Assembly: GCA_007258455.2 (NCBI GenBank)
Contig: VDFB02358134.1
Span: 214,629,565 to 214,693,564, forward strand
Origin: Sequoia sempervirens
Lineage: Eukaryota; Streptophyta; Pinopsida; Cupressales; Cupressaceae
Length of the DNA stretch: 64,000 nucleotides
Direction: 5' to 3'
Part shown: piece by piece, positions 59,695 through 64,000 of the stretch
Position numbering within the stretch: position 1 is the first letter of the stretch
Layout: the number at the start of each line of letters is the position of its first letter
Made by a program: the position numbers and the translations under genes
Notes under the pieces: model-generated
Told to the model about the DNA's origin: nothing
What the model saw: the letters and a program-made list of their open reading frames with translations, nothing else
Database searches by the model: none

Positions 59695-60100
59695 AGATGG
59701 TTGAGGAAAACCCAAACAGTCAACCTCTGCCTTAGACAGCTAGGATGAATCTTCCACAGGCCTTCCTCTGCACTTCACTAGGTATTCTTCATACTTCCTA
59801 TTTCTGGTACTCCTTCCCACATGGCTATCCAAGATTTTTTCAATCTCTTCCTTTTCTAAAGTAGGTGCTGGAATGCCACACTATTCCATTGCTGGTACTT
59901 CCTCTATGCCACCTTTATGATACTCTGCCAAATCTAAAATATTGAACACGGGGGAAATGTTGACTCCATCTGGCAACTCTACCTCATAGGTGTTCCCTAA
60001 TTCATGCCTCTTCACAATTTTATAGGGATCGAACTTCTTCATCTTCAGTTTGTTATAGGTTCCCACTGGAAACCTTTCTTTCCTCAAGTGGACCATCACT
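59695..60100 (-). pseudogene. Element I integrase C-terminus and chromodomain
   Basis: [20 protein letters not shown] and [20 protein letters not shown] (59881-60099) form the integrase C-terminal barrel. After one TAG the chromodomain follows: EIEKILDSHVGRSTRNRKYE, then EYLVKCRGRPVEDSS, a TAG where Trp is expected, and LSKAEVDCLGFP (about 59700-59850). Chromodomains direct integration to marked chromatin. Here one aromatic-cage-type Trp codon has become a stop. Confidence 0.85.
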
Positions 60101-61070
60101 TCATCACCAATCTAAAACTCCTTATACCTCCTCTTTTGATCTGCCTTAGCCTTATACTGCATATTCATCTTGTTAATATGTTCTCTTTCCTTCTCATGTA
60201 TATTCTTAATGTGCTCTGCAAAGTCTTCAGCTTCAACACTAGTCTTCTTCTCTTGGTCTATCTTCCTCAATTATGGAGTGGTCCTAGGACTGCCTCCATA
60301 CACAATCTGGAATGGTGATCTACCAGTACTTCTATTGACAAAATTGTTGTAAGAAAATTATGTCTGGGGTAAGATCAAGTCCCATCCCTTGGGTTTATCT
60401 CCTACCAAGCATCTCAATAGGTTACCCAAACTTCTGTTCACAACCTTAGTCTGCCCATCAGTTTGTGGATGGTGTGCAGAACTGAACTTCAACTTTGTCT
60501 TCAACTTTTTCCACAAGGTCCTCCAAAAGTATCCCACAAACTTGGTATCATGATTTGAGACTATACTCTTTGGCAGACCATGTAGCCTCACCACCTCTTT
60601 GAAGAACAAGTTAGCAATGTGGACCGCGTCATGGGTCTTCTAGCATGGGATGAAATGTGCCATCTTCGAAAACCTGTCAACTACCACAAATACTGAAACA
60701 TTCCCTCTTTGTGTCCTTGGCAAACCAAGAACAAAGTCCATACTTATATCCTCCCATGGCCTCTCTAGTCTAGGAAAGGGCTGATACAACCCAGTATTTT
60801 GGCTCACTCCTTTGGCCATTTGACATACCCTGCAACTTTGCACAAACTTCTTCACATCTTGTGATAACTAAGGCCAATAATAATGCTCACTAATAATGGC
60901 AATGGTCTTATCCCGACCAAAATGTCCTACCATTCCTCCACTGTGCTTCTCCTTTATTAGGTTCTCCCTCATGGAATTCCTTGGAATACACAATTGACTT
61001 CCCTTAAACAACATGCCATCCTGGATTATGAAATCCAACCACTTCGTCCTATCAACTGTAACAAGCTCCT
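60100..61070 (-). pseudogene. Element I integrase core
   Basis: Zinc-binding end [20 protein letters not shown] (60640-60855), core [15 protein letters not shown] with the first Asp and [17 protein letters not shown]. Then [20 protein letters not shown] follows (60358-60609; SNHD where SDRD is usual, the second Asp kept) with [20 protein letters not shown] carrying the catalytic segment (Glu replaced by Lys in QTKVVN). Stops at about 60640 and 60358. Plus ORFs 60004-60352 are shadows. Confidence 0.9.
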
Positions 61071-61080
61071 TGCAAGCTCT

Positions 61081-61620
61081 CTAGTCTTCTGCAAAATCAG
61101 GATCTTCAGGATACAATGCCTTGAGTTCATTGAACCCAACCACTTCAATCTGCATCTTTGTCAACAATGTTTGCCTCCTACTTAAGGCATCTTCAACCCT
61201 ATTTGACTTTCCACTCCTATGCTTTAAAACAAAGGTATAACTTTGCAAAAATTCTACCCATTTCATATGCCTCTGATTTAATTTTCCTTGACTACTCAGA
61301 TATTGTAATGCTTGATGATCAGTAAACAAGACAAATTTCTTTGGCAACAGATAATGTCTCCATTTTTTTAATGCTTGAACTATTGCATAAAATTCCTAAT
61401 CATATACAAAGTACTTTCTCTTTGCATCATTTAACTTTTCACTAAAATAGGAAATGGGCTTACCTTCTTGGCTCATCACTGCTCCAATGGCACAACCACT
61501 GACATCACAATCCACCTGAAACACCTTATTGAAGTCTGGGAGGGCTAAAACTACTTGCTCTGTCACCTTCTGCTTCAACAGATCAAAACTCTTCACTGCT
61601 CTAGTGCTCCGCTTGAACTC
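61081..61620 (-). pseudogene. Element I RNase H
   Basis: FQVDCDVSGCAIGAVMSQEG (native RNase H start, 61396-61596), SYFSEKLNDAKRKYFVYD then a stop, YAIVQALKKWRHYLLPKKFV with LFTDHQALQYL, and LKHRSGKSNRVEDALSRRQ (61081-61347). Two frames are separated by one TAG where a residue before EFYA is expected. Gypsy order after RT. Confidence 0.92.
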
Positions 61621-62560
61621 TTTTCTATCCCCTTCTCATTGTTTCAGTCAGGGGTGCACAAATACTACTAAAGTTTCTAATGAACTTTCTATAAAAATTG
61701 GCCAAACCATGGAAAGATCTCACCTCAGTAGCAGTTCTTGGGGTAGGCCATTCTAGAATAGCCTCCACCTTCTCTGGGTCCATCTTGAGACCTTTTGTCG
61801 AGACAACAAACCCCAAGTACACTAACTCCTTCTTCACAAAACTACACTTTTTCCAATTTATCAATAGTTTCTCCTCTCAACTTTTCAAAAACCATAAGAA
61901 TATGCATTAAATTTTCATCCAAGGTCTTACTAAAAATCAAAATATCATCTAAATACACAATGAAAAAACTTCCTAGAAACTCTCTCAGTACCTCATTCAT
62001 GAGTTGCATGAATGTGCTCAGTGCATTGGTTAGCCCAAAAGGCATGACTAACCACTCGTACAGGCCCTCTTTGGTCTTGAAGGTGGTCTTCCATTCATCT
62101 CCCTCACGAATCCGGATCTGGTAACATCCACTCTTTAGATCAATCTTTGTGAAGTACTGTGCTCCACTCAAACAATCCATCAGGTCATCTATCCTTGGCA
62201 GGGGAAATCTATACTTGATTGTTATTTTATTTATGGCTCGAGAGTCTGTACACATCCTCCACTCCCCATCCTTCTTTGGTGATAGTACTGCAGGTACTGC
62301 ACATGGGCTCAGACTCTCAAATCAAACCCTTCCTCAACAACTCCTGAACTTGTCTGTTCAACTCCTCATTTTCTGCAAGAGTCATTCTGTGAGCTGCCTT
62401 ATTTGTCAAACTAGCTCCAGGGATCAAGTCAATCTGATGACTGATCTTCCTCATTGGTGGTAAACCCTCAAGTACGTTATCAGAAATAATCTCCTGAAAC
62501 TCATTCAATAATCTAGAAACTTCTACTGGCACCTTCTCACTATCTTCCTTTTCCATTCTA
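61620..62560 (-). pseudogene. Element I reverse transcriptase
   Basis: LPPMRKISHQIDLIPGASLT (about 62400-62460), [20 protein letters not shown] (about 62195-62255), [20 protein letters not shown] with the first catalytic Asp, [20 protein letters not shown] and [13 protein letters not shown] with YLDD (about 61930-61970). After a frameshift, [20 protein letters not shown] leads to [16 protein letters not shown] (61625-61864). A frameshift near 62270-62310 removes the segment before CTDSRAINK. Family unmistakable. Confidence 0.93.
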
Positions 62561-63160
62561 GGAAGCAATGCATAACACATACGCTCATGCTTCATGCCTT
62601 CTAAAAATTTCCTTCCATCAACAAAACAAATTCTAGCACTACTGCATACCTTTTCTTCATCCTTCTTCAGGGGTTTCAACTTATGACAGACTCCATCCTT
62701 CATCAAGGAATAAGTGTTTGCATGACCATCATGTACAACACGCCTATCAAACTGCCATGGCCTCCCCAACAGCATGTGACATGCATCCATGGGGATGATA
62801 TCATAGAGTACCTCATCACGATAGCTTCTGATCTTGAACTTCACCAGGCACTATTCATTGACCAAAACTTTGTGGTCTTTCTGCAACTAGACAATCCAAT
62901 ATGGATGTGGATGCCTTTCCTTTTTCAGCTTCAACTTCATAACCATCTCTTCTGACACTAGATTATCAGTGCCCCCACTATCAATAATGACCTCACAACA
63001 TTTGTCTTCACACTTGCACCTTGTGCAGAATAGATTCTTCCTCTGTTTTGGCTCCTTCTCTTTAGTCACCAGGGCTCTTCTAACCACTAGGGCTTCTCCC
63101 CTTTCAGCATCATCTAAATGCTCGGATTGAGCCTCCTCATCTACATGTGCAACCCTTCCA
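62560..63160 (-). pseudogene. Element I aspartic protease
   Basis: CEVIIDSGGTDNLVSEEMVM (62960-63020) keeps the catalytic Asp-Ser-Gly. After a stop near 62887, FKIRSYRDEVLYDIIPMDAC and HMLLGRPWQFDRRVVHDG (62740-62844) give the second half with the LLGRPW signature. This is followed by the linker HANTYSLMKDGVCHKLKPLK to RT. Confidence 0.9.
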
Positions 63161-63996
63161 TGACCTTCTTTCCTTCTGTCTATCCTTCCTTGGTGTTGTA
63201 GACATTCATAAGCTCGATTCCCTTCTTCACCACAATGGAAACAAGTTCCTCTGAAACCACCTCTTCCGGGTCTTGGCCCAGATCTTCCTCATCCTCTACC
63301 TCTTTGATCACCACTATTTTGATCATGAGGGTGGTAGAAGTTATCATTCTTCTAGCCTTGACTGGTACCCACATCTTCATTTTTTCTCTCATCCTCATTT
63401 TGGCTTCCAAAAGATCTTCCACTACCCCTTCTGCTTTGACCTGCTCAAAATTTTTGCTTGCTATCAAATCTTTTGTTCAACTTCTCCTCAACGTTTAGAG
63501 AAAATTGGTATGCATCCTCAATGGTGGTCATTCTAACTAGGCTTAGCTCCTCTTGAATGCTCAGTCGTAAACCATTAAGATAATGGGCTACCTTCTCCTT
63601 GTTGGCTTCTGCATGGCCCGTTCTGATGATCATCTTGTGAAAATCTTCTTTGTATTCTTTCACAAATCTACCTCCTTGCTTCAACCCTTGCAATTTCTTC
63701 AGCAGATCTAACTCGTAGTCTACTGGTATGAACTGCTTCTTCAGTTTCTCCACCATGCGATCCCAACTGCTGATCTTTCCTTTTCCTCTTCGATTTCTCT
63801 CCAACTGGACCTCTTTCCACCAAATATTGGCATGGCCCTTCAGCTTTGTTTTTGCAAACTTAACCCTATCTGGGTCCTCTACTTCTTCATACTCAAAATA
63901 TTCTTCTAGCTCGTTGATCCAGTCGATCAACTCTTTTGGGTTCAAACTTCTGGAATAACTAGGGACTTCTATTCTGGGTCTTTTTCCAATCTTCAA
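63160..63996 (-). pseudogene. Element I gag (partial, continues outside the window)
   Basis: 183 open codons at 63445-63996: IPRIEV-like start region, LNPKELIDWINELEEYFEYE, VKFAKTKLKGHANIWWKEVQ, then WDRMVEKLKKQFIPVDYELD and FVKEYKEDFHKMIIRTG (PF03732 gag). The later frame has a zinc knuckle at 63212-63253 with the pattern CFHCGEEGNRAYEC, where the His is replaced by Asn. The N-terminus lies right of the window. Plus ORFs 63235-63536 and 63728-63958 are shadows. Confidence 0.88.
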
Positions 63997-64000
63997 AATG

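Larger units (their letters stand above)
58797..64000 (-). mobile_element. Element I: chromodomain Ty3/gypsy, minus strand, 5' end outside window
   Basis: The 3' LTR is at 58797-59688; then, reading from the right, come gag, PR, RT, RNase H, INT and chromodomain. The 5' LTR and the start of gag lie beyond 64000. The frames are long, with only occasional stops, so this is the least decayed autonomous element of the window. The INT C-terminal chromodomain assigns it to the chromovirus branch of Ty3/gypsy. Confidence 0.9.

Noticed and set aside
1..64000. Host genes, tRNA, rRNA, CRISPR or bacterial operon features
   Set aside because: No cloverleaf, no conserved rRNA segment, no regular direct-repeat array and no host protein domain outside the retrotransposons was found on either strand.

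Overview
This window reads as heterochromatic, AT-rich DNA of a large seed-plant genome. I found no host gene, no tRNA or rRNA and no CRISPR. Almost every base can be assigned to plant LTR retrotransposons (Ty1/copia, Ty3/gypsy Tat-Ogre type, one chromodomain gypsy) nested inside each other. A gymnosperm-like giant genome fits the nesting, the decay and the long LTRs, but the species is inference.

Element letters are mine. G, a Tat-type gypsy on the minus strand, has its integrase at 49005-50045. Copia A (minus; 5' LTR 47317-48999, gag-PR-INT 44855-47316, RT 1710-2378) is inserted in G. Element F (plus; only its 3' end and 3' LTR, 1-1709, are visible) cut A within RT. Copia-type B (plus, 2379-44849, TSD ctttt) cut A between INT and RT. 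B then received four insertions: E (minus, 3618-13769, TSD tttcc), C (plus, 17577-31326, TSD ctaag), D (minus, 31813-40946) and solo LTR S2 (41144-42302). E contains the compact element N (minus, 9936-12211, TSD aagga). D contains solo LTR S1 (37223-38287, TSD tttac). To the right lies H (plus, about 50.05-58.8 kb, with an apparent LTR of about 4.6 kb), cut in its RT by chromodomain gypsy I (minus, 58797 to beyond the window end).

Coding parts are mostly pseudogenes. A carries recognisable copia gag, PR, INT and RT. C carries PR, RT, RNase H, a second RNase H and INT, plus an antisense plant-mobile-domain gene. D carries gag and PR only. H has the order gag-PR-RNaseH-RT. I carries gag, PR, RT, RNase H, INT and a chromodomain and is the best preserved. 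B and E have normal retrotransposon ends (LTRs, PBS, PPT, TSD), but most of their coding capacity does not match gag or pol as far as I can read.

The points most worth following are: the antisense plant-mobile-domain gene in C; the unrecognised long ORFs in B and E; the RNase H placed upstream of RT in H; the array of AT hairpins in the LTR of F; and the complete, TSD-supported nesting, which gives a relative insertion order.
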